A DNA stretch of 64,000 nucleotides from Paucisalibacillus algeriensis (GTDB lineage Bacteria; Bacillota; Bacilli; Bacillales; Amphibacillaceae): contig NZ_CBYO010000020.1 of NCBI RefSeq assembly GCF_000577245.1, positions 1-64,000 on the forward strand, given 5' to 3'. Both the position numbers and the translations under genes were made by a program. Every line of letters starts with the position of its first letter. Position 1 is the stretch's first letter. The notes below the pieces were generated by a model, which was not told where the DNA came from, did not search any database, and saw only the letters and a list, made by a program, of their open reading frames with translations. This document shows, in pieces, positions 39,866-51,701 of the stretch.

Positions 39866-40003
39866 CAAGTAAATTTCATCTATTGGGTTTATTATTACAA
39901 AATATTGACAGATTATGTATCATTTTTTACAAATAGTTATTTATTTTAGTCTCTTATCTAGCTAAATCCAATAAGCATTTTAGAAAAATTGCATAACTGG
40001 AAT

Positions 40004-40040
40004 AAAACCCGACTTACTTTTAGGAGTTAGCCGAGTTTTA
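40004..40040 (-). terminator. Terminator of yabG
   Basis: AAAACTCGGCTAAC and GTAAGTCGGGTTTT form an imperfect stem just past the yabG stop. Confidence 0.7.
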
Positions 40041-40043
40041 TTT

Positions 40044-40937
40044 TTACTGTTCTAGCGTTGATTCACTTGATTCTTGGTCACTATCTGTTAGATATGGTAA
40101 TCCGGTACGAAGAAGCCCCCTTGTTTCTACTCCCCCCATACCTTTTTCTCCTGTCATCGTATTTCGTAGTGCATCCCACACATTTACCTTTTCCATAAAT
40201 GGCGTATATGCTATTTTTGCGGCAATATATACAGGATCTAACGCATGAATGTTAATCCTTAATGGGGAGCTTGCAAAATTGGCTCCTGCACGTATTAGCG
40301 ATTCAAAATGGGACTGACATGCTCCTGCAAAGATTACCAATTGATCAAGATTAGGAGTTACCTTTCTAGCCTCTCTAACAGTTTCTGCAAAATATTTTGA
40401 ATGGCGATAGGCACGAATATCATCTTTTGCCCCTTTTGTTTTTGAAAAGGAATCATGTCCGGTAACGACGATAATATCTGGTTGAATTTTTTCAATTAAA
40501 GAACGAATATGAAAGGACATTTCTTTCTCATTTAGATGAACTCCATGAACTTGAATCCCCAGACGTTGATAAAGGGCGATACATTTTCTTAAGTACATCT
40601 GATCACCATCTAAGTGAAGTACTTTAGCTGGCAACTGAAAATAATCGGTATATTGGTAACCATCAGTTGATTGGTAATCTCGCTTTTCCTTCATTAGCTG
40701 ATAATCTTGCCGAAATAAGCGATACGAAAATTCTTCCTGCTCTTGTCCTTTTTTCCTTCTCTTAACAAGGTCCCTTTCTTCAACCTTCACTAAGTCATCA
40801 AGAGGGGCATCTGCTTCCAATCGAATATCCTCACCATGCAGGATTGCCTTTTCCTGTTTCACCTCAGAAATTCGAAATAATAAATCATGATGATATGATT
40901 TCCTTGTCACTAATTCACCTTTAGTTCTACGCTCCAT
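40044..40937 (-). CDS. yabG: Sporulation-specific protease YabG
   Basis: A 297-residue cysteine-type protease that trims spore coat and other spore proteins. Conserved segments are IQPDIIVVTGHDSF with the catalytic His, VIFAGACQSHFESLIRAGANFASSP with the likely catalytic Cys, and the C-terminal TRGLLRTGLPYL. It is transcribed separately from veg. A sigma-K-type promoter upstream fits late mother-cell expression known for B. subtilis. Confidence 0.94.
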   Translation of the reverse strand: MERRTKGELVTRKSYHHDLLFRISEVKQEKAILHGEDIRLEADAPLDDLVKVEERDLVKRRKKGQEQEEFSYRLFRQDYQLMKEKRDYQSTDGYQYTDYFQLPAKVLHLDGDQMYLRKCIALYQRLGIQVHGVHLNEKEMSFHIRSLIEKIQPDIIVVTGHDSFSKTKGAKDDIRAYRHSKYFAETVREARKVTPNLDQLVIFAGACQSHFESLIRAGANFASSPLRINIHALDPVYIAAKIAYTPFMEKVNVWDALRNTMTGEKGMGGVETRGLLRTGLPYLTDSDQESSESTLEQ

Positions 40938-40982
40938 TTACACACCTCACAGCCTTCACTGAAGAAAAAGCATTCTCCTCTA

Positions 40983-41011
40983 TAGACTATGAGCAAAGAG
41001 CCTTATACGTG
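40983..41011 (-). promoter_or_regulatory. yabG sigma-K-like promoter
   Basis: On the minus strand CAC at the -35 (41009-41011) and CATAGTCTA (40983-40991, fitting CATANNNTA) lie 17 bases apart, with the start about 40 bases before the ATG. Confidence 0.7.
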
Positions 41012-41026
41012 CTTTATGTCCTAAAT

Positions 41027-41054
41027 AAAAGGATGCCCGATTTGGACATCCCTT

Positions 41055-41057
<3 letters not shown>
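41027..41057 (-). terminator. Terminator of rsmA
   Basis: AAAAGGATGCCC and GGACATCCCTTTT form an imperfect stem adjoining the rsmA stop codon. Confidence 0.7.
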
Positions 41058-42492
<1,435 letters not shown>

Positions 42493-42523
42493 TGGTTGTT
42501 CCTCGCTTTATGCAAAATAAAAT

Positions 42524-42554
42524 ATGCTCTTACCACTATACCATGGCAAGAGCA
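42524..42554 (-). terminator. Terminator of yabE
   Basis: ATGCTCTTACCA and TGGCAAGAGCAT pair with one mismatch, followed on the minus strand by ATTTTATTTTG. Confidence 0.75.
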
Positions 42555-42563
42555 TTGATTTCA

Positions 42564-43745
42564 TTAGTCTAAAATTATTACTTTAACTTTTCTTACGCCC
42601 CATTTGTATGCATCGGACTTTGATGGTACATGGACGTCGATACGCATACCACTAATATTACCACCGGTATCTCCAGCAATTGCTTCTCCATACCCTTCCA
42701 CCCAAACTTTTGTACCGAGTGGAATAACACTTGGATCTACAGCAATAACTTTCATATCCGGATTTGCTTTTAGGTTAATACCAGTAGCAGTATAACCAGA
42801 ACACCCATCACAAGTTGCAGTAAATGCACTTGCAGTCATGGTATATTCTTTTCCATCACTAGCCGAAAGTGTAACTAAATTTTGAGGTTCCTTTGTTCCA
42901 ATAGCTACAATTCGATTTTTACTTTCTTTTGTTACTTCTTCCGCTACTAATTCACGATTTACTTCTTCTCCGTTTTCATATGTAACTTCATATGTTTTTA
43001 CAACGGAACCGTCTTCTCCTGCTGCAATTACTTGCTCTTTACCTTTAGCGAGAGAACTATCCTCACGTGTCTCTGTTTTAAAAGCAATGGAATCAGTAAC
43101 TTCTTCTTTCTTCTTTTCAACTCGAACAATAGAGATAGTGGTATCCTTTGAGATAGCCTGATCTAGAGCTGGTTTTACATTATCAAGCTCTGAAAGCTGA
43201 ATACCATTGGACTTTAATAATTCTTTAACAGAACCGCCAGTTGTCCATGCCTTCTTTTCCTTTCCACCATCTTGAATCACAACTTGATATGCTGTTGAGA
43301 TAGAAAGGCTGATACCATTTGTAATTTCATCGCTTAATTGGAGAGAAAGGTCATCATGTTCAGAGACAGATAGATTTTGGTCCTTTAAGAAATCCGCTAC
43401 TGTATCTTCAACTGTAAAATATTCTTTTTCTTTTCCATCGATGGTTACAATAACTTTATTTGCTTTTTTATATTCAATCTTCATTCCATCTGCAATCTCT
43501 GCATGTAATTCATGCGATAGTGCATCATGAACTCCAACTTTAATTCCTACTTCTTCTAGTAGTTCTTCAACTGTATCAGCATGTGTTCGGGTGGTTCTAT
43601 CTTCTCCATTTTCAGCAAATACTACTTCTTTCTGTGTTGCATAAAATAGCATTACACTAGCAAATGTTAAAAGCACTACAATACCAATACATGAATTAAC
43701 CAGCATCCGTTTCGAGGCCGGCAATAGCTTTGAAAGAATTCGCAT
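42564..43745 (-). CDS. yabE: YabE: cell-wall protein with DUF348 repeats, G5 and 3D domains
   Basis: A 393-residue exported cell-wall-active protein of the resuscitation-promoting type. A signal/anchor helix (about 15-34) leads three DUF348 (ubiquitin-like) repeats, for example TVEELLEEVGIKVGVHD and TVADFLKDQNLSVSEHD. A G5 segment (residues 220-285) follows, then a C-terminal 3D domain with the three aspartates seen around VIAVDPSVIPLG, GDTGG and MRIDVHVPS. The 3D fold is of the lytic transglycosylase type. It is upstream of rnmV, as in B. subtilis. Confidence 0.93.
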   Translation of the reverse strand: MRILSKLLPASKRMLVNSCIGIVVLLTFASVMLFYATQKEVVFAENGEDRTTRTHADTVEELLEEVGIKVGVHDALSHELHAEIADGMKIEYKKANKVIVTIDGKEKEYFTVEDTVADFLKDQNLSVSEHDDLSLQLSDEITNGISLSISTAYQVVIQDGGKEKKAWTTGGSVKELLKSNGIQLSELDNVKPALDQAISKDTTISIVRVEKKKEEVTDSIAFKTETREDSSLAKGKEQVIAAGEDGSVVKTYEVTYENGEEVNRELVAEEVTKESKNRIVAIGTKEPQNLVTLSASDGKEYTMTASAFTATCDGCSGYTATGINLKANPDMKVIAVDPSVIPLGTKVWVEGYGEAIAGDTGGNISGMRIDVHVPSKSDAYKWGVRKVKVIILD

Positions 43746-43913
43746 GCATCTTGCCTCCTTATTCGAATTGATTATATAGACAGTATTATGAAATTGTAAA
43801 TGTTTATAGGATTACGGTTATTTTACAATTTGATTACACAGGGGATAAAAGCATGTTTCATAAACATGACAGAATAGGGTTAAACTCTTGTTATCACTAG
43901 CTTTAAGGCAATA

Positions 43914-43946
43914 ATAAAAGACTAGAAATTTTTCTAGTCTTTTTGG
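43914..43946 (-). terminator. Terminator of tatD
   Basis: AAAAGACTAGAAA and TTCTAGTCTTTT form a compact stem between tatD and yabE; the minus strand continues TTTTATTATT. Confidence 0.82.
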
Positions 43947-43994
43947 TCTAAAAAAGTGAACAAATTATGTTTCATTTAGTTAAATTTGACTATT

Positions 43995-44765
43995 TCATTG
44001 GTTAATCTGAAATAATGCACATGCATTTTCAGTTGTTTTTTGGCTCAATTCTTCAAAAGAAATCCCTCGTAATTCTGCTATTTTTTCTGCTACTAACTTT
44101 ACATATGCAGGTTCATTACGTTTTCCTCTATTTGGATGTGGAGCTAAAAAAGGTGCATCCGTCTCAACAAGAAGTCGATTTAACGGGACTTCTACCGCTA
44201 CTTCTTTAGGTAGAGGAGCATTTTTAAATGTTACAGGACCACCTAACGAAATATAAAAGTTCATATCCAGACAGGTTTGTACATATTTTACAGAGTCATT
44301 ATAGCAATGCATAATTCCTCCTACTTCTTTAGCGTTTTCTTCCTGAAGAATCTCTATAATATCCTCTGTTGCTTCACGATTATGAATTATGATTGGCATT
44401 TTTACCTTTTTTGCTAATTGAATTTGCTTTCGGAAAACTTCCTTTTGGATATCTTTTGGTGATTTATCCCAATGATAATCGAGACCCATTTCGCCGATGG
44501 CAACAACCTTTGGATGGTTGGATAGCTCTTCAATCCATTCGAGATCTTTGTCTGTCATATCGATTGCATCAACTGGATGCCAGCCTACTGCTGCGTATAT
44601 AGTTTCATATTGTTCCGCGATTTCAATTGCTAGTGGAATGGTTTCTCGGTCGAAGCCGACTACAACCATGTATTTTACCCCTGTTTCAAAAGCGCGCTTG
44701 ATTACTTCGTCTCGATCTTGTTTGAATTGTTCTGCGTTCATGTGAACGTGTGTGTCGAATAACAT
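43995..44765 (-). CDS. tatD: TatD-family metal-dependent hydrolase
   Basis: A 256-residue TIM-barrel deoxyribonuclease/metallohydrolase (YabD). Metal ligands are seen in LFDTHVHMN near the N terminus, AIGEMGLDYHW at about 93-103, IIIHNREA, MHCY and the C-terminal LVETDAPFLAP. Relatives remove damaged nucleotides or D-aminoacyl groups; the exact substrate is open. It follows metG as in many Firmicutes, but here a short hairpin repeat lies in the gap. Confidence 0.94.
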   Translation of the reverse strand: MLFDTHVHMNAEQFKQDRDEVIKRAFETGVKYMVVVGFDRETIPLAIEIAEQYETIYAAVGWHPVDAIDMTDKDLEWIEELSNHPKVVAIGEMGLDYHWDKSPKDIQKEVFRKQIQLAKKVKMPIIIHNREATEDIIEILQEENAKEVGGIMHCYNDSVKYVQTCLDMNFYISLGGPVTFKNAPLPKEVAVEVPLNRLLVETDAPFLAPHPNRGKRNEPAYVKLVAEKIAELRGISFEELSQKTTENACALFQINQ

Positions 44766-44861
44766 GTAAATTTGTCCTTTCTATTAGAAAAGGTCAGGAT
44801 TCTACATGTTTTGTAGTATGCTGACCTCATTCATGTTTAAGTTCTTTTATCAAACCCGCCT

Positions 44862-44906
44862 CCCGAATACACTCCGCTTTCCTGCGGGAGTCTTCGTGTA
44901 TTCGGG
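44862..44906. repeat. Solo hairpin mini-module (copy D)
   Basis: CCCGAATACAC and GTGTATTCGGG are perfect 11-bp arms around TCCGCTTTCCTGCGGGAGTC-type core. It is a shortened version of modules X and Y, with a different but still complementary end stem. It lies in the metG-tatD gap. Confidence 0.75.
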
Positions 44907-44976
44907 ACGCTCAGTGCAATAATTTTATTAACCTAACTTAGCTAACATAGTAAACAATAACAATTCTTATAAGACT

Positions 44977-46959
<1,983 letters not shown>

Positions 46960-46961
46960 CT

Positions 46962-46990
46962 ATTGTATCGATTTTCACCGTAGATTTCCA
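46962..46990 (-). promoter_or_regulatory. Candidate metG promoter
   Basis: On the minus strand TACAAT (46962-46967) is 17 bases from TGGAAA (46985-46990). The -10 is good, the -35 weak. Confidence 0.4.
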
Positions 46991-47217
46991 TTTTTTCTTA
47001 TTAGCAATGTCTCTTCTATCTTGAATTATTAGCGATTAGCACTTATTTTAGACACCTTGCTGTTTGGATATATTTTACTTTTAATCACTATATTGGAATA
47101 TATATTTAATTTTTAACAGTTTTTTGGTTTATTTTGGTTCAAAACTGGGTAGATGAAGAGAGAAATACTGCTAATTCATAAAATTTTCCTATTATTTATT
47201 GTATTTCATCAACAGAA

Positions 47218-47276
47218 TTGACAGTAGGGGAAAGGTTTGCTAATATAGCAAAAGAAATATGTCGAAAAGTGACGAA
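47218..47276 (+). promoter_or_regulatory. abrB promoter with two Spo0A boxes
   Basis: TTGACA (47218-47223) and TAATAT (47241-47246) lie 17 bases apart. A perfect 0A box TGTCGAA (47260-47266) and a near match TGACGAA (47270-47276) sit just downstream of the expected start at about 47253. This is the layout by which Spo0A-P represses abrB in B. subtilis. Confidence 0.85.
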
Positions 47277-47304
47277 AAATGAAATTTAGGAGGAGGGGAA
47301 ACAT

Positions 47305-47580
47305 ATGAAATCTACTGGTATTGTAAGAAAGGTAGATGAATTGGGAAGGGTCGTTATTCCGATTGAGCTTCGTAGAACACTAGACATTAACATTAAGGAC
47401 CCTTTAGAAATTTATGTAGATAATGATAAAGTCGTATTGAAAAAGTATCAGCCTAATATGGCTTGTCAGATTACTGGGGAGTCTTCTGACGAAAATATTT
47501 CATTGGCAAATGGGAAAATTGTTTTAAGTCCTGAGGGAGCGAAACAATTAATTAATGAAATCCAATCTCGTTTTAATTAA
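47305..47580 (+). CDS. abrB: Transition-state regulator AbrB
   Basis: A 91-residue repressor of stationary-phase genes. The N-terminal swapped-hairpin domain MKSTGIVRKVDELGRVVIPI, then ELRRTLDINIKDPLEIYVD, binds AT-rich DNA. The C-terminal half (about 54-91) is the multimerisation part. GGAGGAGGGG lies before the ATG. It is transcribed on the plus strand, divergent from metG, as in B. subtilis. SpoVT at 27 kb shares the N domain. Confidence 0.96.
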   Translation: MKSTGIVRKVDELGRVVIPIELRRTLDINIKDPLEIYVDNDKVVLKKYQPNMACQITGESSDENISLANGKIVLSPEGAKQLINEIQSRFN

Positions 47581-47702
47581 GTAGTATACCTGTGATGATA
47601 CAGTTGTAATAAGCTGTTGGGAGCGATTCTGAAATGCCCCTAACCCTTAGTAGGAAACACAAATCAATTCTATATTACAAGAAATTTTTCCTATAAATCA
47701 TT

Positions 47703-47750
47703 AGAAAAAGAAAACATTCGCTCATCATTTGCGAATGTTTTCTTTTTTCT
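47703..47750. terminator. Strong bidirectional terminator
   Basis: A 16-17-bp perfect stem (AAAGAAAACATTCGC with GCGAATGTTTTCTTT, 47705-47721 and 47731-47748) is flanked by A and T runs. It can stop abrB transcription from the left, and reads in both directions. Confidence 0.88.
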
Positions 47751-47854
47751 ATCTAGGTATGGTCATGTTTATACTTTTCTAAAAAGAGACATGTGTTTTT
47801 ACTAATTTTTTTATTATTGTCATACTTACTCGCTCAGATCTTAACTGTTAATGA

Positions 47855-47882
47855 ACAATCGCCTGATATTCCACATACGATA
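47855..47882 (+). promoter_or_regulatory. Candidate sigma-K/sigma-E promoter
   Basis: AC (47855-47856) and CATACGATA (47874-47882, fitting CATANNNTA) lie 17 bases apart, with the expected start only a few bases before the ribosome-binding site of the next gene. Confidence 0.5.
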
Positions 47883-47904
47883 TTAAAAAATGGAGTGGAT
47901 TATT

Positions 47905-48240
47905 ATGGTGAAATGGATTAACGTTTCTACATCACGACATCAATTAAAACTTTTCGATGGAAGTGAACTTATTAAGACTTACCCAATAGCAGTTGGAAAG
48001 ATGGTAACACCGACACCTTTTGGCAGTTATAAGATCATCAATAAACAACCTAATCCTGGAGGGCCTTATGGAGCATTTTGGATGGGTTTATCAAAACCTC
48101 ATTACGGTATTCATGGAACCAATGACCCCTCTTCAATAGGTAAGGATGTGTCTCTTGGATGTATTAGGATGTTTAACCATGATGTTCTGGATTTATCGTC
48201 TAGAGTTCCTATTGGTACGGATGTTGTTATTCGCAAATAA
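47905..48240 (+). CDS. L,D-transpeptidase (YkuD domain)
   Basis: A 111-residue minimal YkuD domain. It has HGT at residues 70-72 and the catalytic motif SLGCIR at 83-88 with Cys86, preceded by [10 protein letters not shown]. It should make 3-3 crosslinks in peptidoglycan or act on modified wall. The ATG at 47905 has GGAGTGG six bases before it; the frame opens at 47890. There is no signal peptide or LysM, so it lacks an obvious export route, like some spore-associated homologues. Not in the B. subtilis order between abrB and yabC. A mother-cell promoter is suggested upstream. Confidence 0.87.
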   Translation: MVKWINVSTSRHQLKLFDGSELIKTYPIAVGKMVTPTPFGSYKIINKQPNPGGPYGAFWMGLSKPHYGIHGTNDPSSIGKDVSLGCIRMFNHDVLDLSSRVPIGTDVVIRK

Positions 48241-48318
48241 CTGCTTAGTGAGATTATAGGTCCGTTAATGTGCAAGTTTTGTATGTTAATTATGTACGAA
48301 AGTTGATTTTAATTTACA

Positions 48319-49191
48319 TTACTCAATATGGTAAGCTTGATATACTTCTCTTTTTGGAATGTCCCTGTCTTTCGCTACTTGTTTTATGGCATCCTTACTT
48401 GATAAACCTTTTTCATTGATGTAATGGTCAACATGTTTAGGAATTTCTAGATTACTCCACCAAATCTCCAATTCCTCTATCAACTCTACCGAATTACCTT
48501 CCACCACAATGCAAAATTCACCTCTCGGTTCATGTTGACTTACCCATTCGATTAATTCTCCTGTTGTACCACGAACATATTCTTCAAACCGCTTTGTTAA
48601 TTCACGCGCAATGGCTATGTTTCTGTTCCCAAGTTGCTTTTGAATTGCTTTTAATGTGTCTTTTACCCGGTATGGTGACTCATAAAAAAGAAGTGTTGCT
48701 TTGTATCTTCCTAGTCTTTCTAGTTCTTCCTCTTTTTCCTTCTGCTTCCGTGGTAAAAAGCCGTAAAATAAAAACTCCTTATTTGGTAATCCCGACCCAA
48801 CTAATGCACAAAGGGCGGCATTGGCACCAGGTAAAACAATGACGGAGAGATTCTTTTCTATTGCTGCTTTAACAATCTCGTAACCTGGGTCAGAAATAGC
48901 AGGCATGCCAGCATCACTTACTAAAGCAATAGATTCCCCATTTTGAAGTTTCTCGAGTAGTTGGTCTTCACGCCCAAGTTTATTATGTTCATGGTAACTA
49001 ATAAGGGGTGTAGAGATTTCAAAGTGATTAAGTAGTTTTATGGTATTTCGGGTATCTTCTGCGGCTATAACCGATACAGACTTTAGAATAGAAAGTGCAC
49101 GATATGTAATATCCTCTAAATTACCAATTGGTGTTGGAACAATATACAATGCACCTTCATCACGATTCTCAAAGCTCTTTTGAACTATCAT
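48319..49191 (-). CDS. rsmI: 16S rRNA (cytidine1402-2'-O)-methyltransferase
   Basis: Methylates the ribose of C1402 in the decoding centre. The 290-residue SAM-dependent tetrapyrrole-methylase-fold enzyme has LYIVPTPIGNLEDITYRA at the N terminus, AAEDTRNT, LVSDAGMPAISDPGY and LPGANAALCALVGSGLP. It overlaps yazA by 23 bases, so trmN6-yazA-rsmI form one unit (yabB-yazA-yabC in B. subtilis). Confidence 0.96.
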   Translation of the reverse strand: MIVQKSFENRDEGALYIVPTPIGNLEDITYRALSILKSVSVIAAEDTRNTIKLLNHFEISTPLISYHEHNKLGREDQLLEKLQNGESIALVSDAGMPAISDPGYEIVKAAIEKNLSVIVLPGANAALCALVGSGLPNKEFLFYGFLPRKQKEKEEELERLGRYKATLLFYESPYRVKDTLKAIQKQLGNRNIAIARELTKRFEEYVRGTTGELIEWVSQHEPRGEFCIVVEGNSVELIEELEIWWSNLEIPKHVDHYINEKGLSSKDAIKQVAKDRDIPKREVYQAYHIE

Positions 49192-49462
49192 ATCTCATGA
49201 CCTCTTTCAACTTATCTCTTATCAATTCAAACTTACCTTTACGAGATAATTGTTTAATCTCATATTCCCGCTTCATTGCTGCTTCCTTTGTCGGGAACTT
49301 TTCCACAAACATTACCTGAAAAGGTCCACGACCACGTGTATATTTCGCACCTTTTCCTGATTCATGCATTTTCAAACGATTTTCAAGGTCATTCGTATAA
49401 CCTGTATATAATGAGCCATCGCTACATTTTAGAATATATACGGTATGTTCTTGATCAGTCAT
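49169..49462 (-). CDS. yazA: GIY-YIG nuclease-domain protein YazA
   Basis: A 97-residue UPF0213-type protein, essentially one GIY-YIG domain: HTVYILKCSDGSLYTGYTND with the two tyrosines, then RLKMHESGKGAKYTRGRGPF and KREYEIKQLSRKGK with a Glu. It resembles SLX1-type structure-specific nucleases. The start at 49462 is chosen for AAGGAG seven bases upstream; the frame extends to 49549. Overlaps both neighbours. Confidence 0.92.
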   Translation of the reverse strand: MTDQEHTVYILKCSDGSLYTGYTNDLENRLKMHESGKGAKYTRGRGPFQVMFVEKFPTKEAAMKREYEIKQLSRKGKFELIRDKLKEVMRYDSSKEL

Positions 49463-50195
49463 AAATAATCTCCTTTGCTTCATCTGTGTAGGTGCCATCC
49501 TCATTATAAATATATAACGGTGGCAAGATATGTAAATCCGCCTTTCCATCCCGAATTCCTTCTACTAACAACATATTTGCTTCTCTGCCCTTTTTCGGAT
49601 AAACAAGACGTAAGCGCTTTGGTTCTAGTCTAAAGCTGCGAAATGTTGCTACTATATCAACTAGTCTTCCAGGACGGTGAACCATCGCCACTTTCCCACC
49701 AGGTTTAACATGTAATTTGCACGCTTTAACCGCATCCTCTAATGTACAGTAGACTTCATGTCTTGCAATGGTTAAAAATTCATTTTGATTATGTTCCGTA
49801 CTTGAAGGTGTTTTAAAATATGGAGGATTACAAGTGACCACATCAAAGCTTGATTGACTTAACTCCCCTTTTAAATTCCGAATATCACCTTGTAGCATGT
49901 GAATTTGATCTGTTAAATGATTATGCTCCACACTACGTTTAGCCATATCAATAATACGTTCCTGTAGCTCTACGCCAACGATATTAGCACTCGTTTTCCT
50001 TGATAACAGAAGCGGAATAGCCCCATTACCACTACATAAATCTAAAATAGTACCTCTCTTAATCGGTATAGACGCAAAATTAGCTAATAATACTGCATCT
50101 AGAGAAAAAGAAAATGCAGTAGGACTTTGAATGATTTGCATACCTTCATCTGCAGTCAAGTAGTCAAGCCTCTCATCATCATATAATTGAACCAT
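49455..50195 (-). CDS. trmN6: tRNA1(Val) N6-adenine methyltransferase (YabB)
   Basis: A 246-residue class I methyltransferase with SAM motif TILDLCSGNGAIPLLLS and the amino-methylase motif TCNPPYFKTP, as in enzymes that methylate A37 or similar adenines. AAAGGA lies about eight bases before the ATG. The upstream gap holds a 21-bp tandem array; an out-of-frame reading of that array runs into the start of this gene, which I regard as chance. Confidence 0.9.
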   Translation of the reverse strand: MVQLYDDERLDYLTADEGMQIIQSPTAFSFSLDAVLLANFASIPIKRGTILDLCSGNGAIPLLLSRKTSANIVGVELQERIIDMAKRSVEHNHLTDQIHMLQGDIRNLKGELSQSSFDVVTCNPPYFKTPSSTEHNQNEFLTIARHEVYCTLEDAVKACKLHVKPGGKVAMVHRPGRLVDIVATFRSFRLEPKRLRLVYPKKGREANMLLVEGIRDGKADLHILPPLYIYNEDGTYTDEAKEIIYD

Positions 50196-50230
50196 ATGTA
50201 TAATTCCTTTCTAGTATGTAAAATAATTAT

Positions 50231-50456
50231 ATCCTTTTCTATATTGGGTGCATCCTTCTCAGGTTTGGGTCGATGCTCCTCGAGCTCGGGGGGTGTCCTC
50301 GTCACATTCGGGTACATGATCCTCGACCTAGGCTGTATCCTTTTCACGTTCGGACATTTGCTCCAGACTCAAGGGCGCATCTTCATCGAGTTCGGGCATA
50401 TGCTACACAATCTTAGGCACATCCCCACCACGTTTTAAGCCCATGCTTCGAGTTTG
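50231..50456. repeat. 21-bp tandem array (about 11 units)
   Basis: Units start at 50231, 50252, 50273, 50294, 50316, 50337, 50358, 50379, 50400, 50421 and 50443, so the period is 21 with two 22-base steps. The plus-strand pattern is roughly ATCCTTYTCRAGTTYGGGYRC. Units are diverged. On the minus strand they would encode a decayed heptad like PELEKDA, broken by stops and frame shifts. Lies between yabA and trmN6. Confidence 0.85.
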
Positions 50457-50469
50457 GTAATAGTTAAAA

Positions 50470-50502
50470 AGAAAAGCTGTCTGAACAAATCCAGACAGCT
50501 AC
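50470..50502 (-). terminator. Terminator of yabA
   Basis: AGCTGTCTG and CAGACAGCT (50475-50483 with 50492-50500) form a stem with a T run on the minus strand, just past the yabA stop. Confidence 0.82.
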
Positions 50503-50510
50503 ATTATACG

Positions 50511-50855
50511 TTATTTAGTTTTGCTAAGAAAATCTAAACAAAACATACAATCTTCGTTTCTTCTTGGACTGCCAAATTCCAAATTACAAATATGGAATCC
50601 CTCTTCATACAATCTAGCTAGATTATCGTAGCCCTCACTTGGAATTTTCGTTATTTCGATGCTATCACCATTACTATCTTGATCGGTATCAAATCCGTCT
50701 AAACGATTTCTTAAATGATGGTTTTCCATTTCAAGGCGATGATTTTCTTCTAGCAAGTCACTTAGCCTTCCTTTTAAGTCACCAAGCTGTTCATATAATT
50801 CACCAATTTGTTTTTCCATATCTGATACTTGGTCAAATATTTTTCTCTTTTGCAA
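50511..50855 (-). CDS. yabA: Replication initiation control protein YabA
   Basis: Links DnaA to the sliding clamp DnaN and limits initiation. The 114 residues have an N-terminal leucine-zipper ([41 protein letters not shown]) for tetramers. A flexible acidic linker leads to a C-terminal zinc domain ([18 protein letters not shown]). It follows ricT closely and is the last gene of the tmk-darA-yaaR-holB-ricT-yabA unit, ended by a terminator. Confidence 0.95.
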   Translation of the reverse strand: MQKRKIFDQVSDMEKQIGELYEQLGDLKGRLSDLLEENHRLEMENHHLRNRLDGFDTDQDSNGDSIEITKIPSEGYDNLARLYEEGFHICNLEFGSPRRNEDCMFCLDFLSKTK

Positions 50856-50870
50856 TTTCGACTCACTCCA

Positions 50871-51698
50871 TTATTCTTGGCGCTGAGCTGTCACAATTCC
50901 TTCTTCGATGAGTTCATCCAAGGTATATTCAATAACACGTTCTTTTTCTGGGACTTCAATTTGAATAACACGATCAAGAATATTAAGACCAACGACATGT
51001 CCTTCTCCATGAGGAGTTTTAACATGCTCTCCTAAATCTGGTAGTTCACGTTTTGCTTCTTCATATTCATCATTTTCATATTTTAAACAACACATTAATC
51101 TTCCACATAAACCGGATATTTTAGCCGGATTAAGTGATAAATTTTGATCCTTTGCCATTTTAATGGATACAGGCTCAAAGTCACCCAAAAATGTAGAACA
51201 ACAAAGCATTCTGCCACAAGGTCCTATTCCACCTAGCATTTTTGCTTCGTCACGAACTCCAATTTGTCTTAGTTCAATTCGTGTTTTAAACATCGCAGCC
51301 AAATCTTTTACAAGTTCACGGAAATCCACACGACCATCTGCTGTAAAATAGAAGATAATTTTATTTCGGTCAAATGTATATTCCACATCCACTAGATTCA
51401 TATCTAATTGATGTTCCTCAATCTTATCAGAGCATGCAACAAATGCCTTATCCGCATATTCCTTGTTTTCCATAACAGTTATTTTATCTTTATCAGATGC
51501 TGTTCGGATAACTTTTTTCAACGGAAGAACAACATCTTCTTCATCTACCTGCTTGTTGGCAATAACAACCTTACCAAATTCTATTCCTCGGACAGTTTCT
51601 ACAATAACATAACTATCTAACTCTATATCTTGCCCAGCTGGATCAAAATAATATATCTTACCCGCTTTTTTAAAGCGAACACCAATTACCCCTATCAT
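50871..51698 (-). CDS. ricT: RicT (YaaT), Fe-S protein of the Y-complex
   Basis: A 275-residue PSP1-family protein. With RicA and RicF it forms a complex that carries Fe-S clusters, stimulates RNase Y processing and affects Spo0A activation. Two conserved cysteine groups, CGRMLCCSTF and CGRLMCCLKYE at about 165-210, are the likely cluster ligands. It lies 3 bases after holB, so is probably coupled. Confidence 0.95.
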   Translation of the reverse strand: MIGVIGVRFKKAGKIYYFDPAGQDIELDSYVIVETVRGIEFGKVVIANKQVDEEDVVLPLKKVIRTASDKDKITVMENKEYADKAFVACSDKIEEHQLDMNLVDVEYTFDRNKIIFYFTADGRVDFRELVKDLAAMFKTRIELRQIGVRDEAKMLGGIGPCGRMLCCSTFLGDFEPVSIKMAKDQNLSLNPAKISGLCGRLMCCLKYENDEYEEAKRELPDLGEHVKTPHGEGHVVGLNILDRVIQIEVPEKERVIEYTLDELIEEGIVTAQRQE

Positions 51699-51701
51699 AT
51701 T

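Noticed and set aside
50156-50438. Repeat-rich frames of 63 and 83 codons on either strand
   Set aside because: They are only readings of the 21-bp array; units drift in frame and no start signal is present. The minus-strand frame overlaps trmN6.
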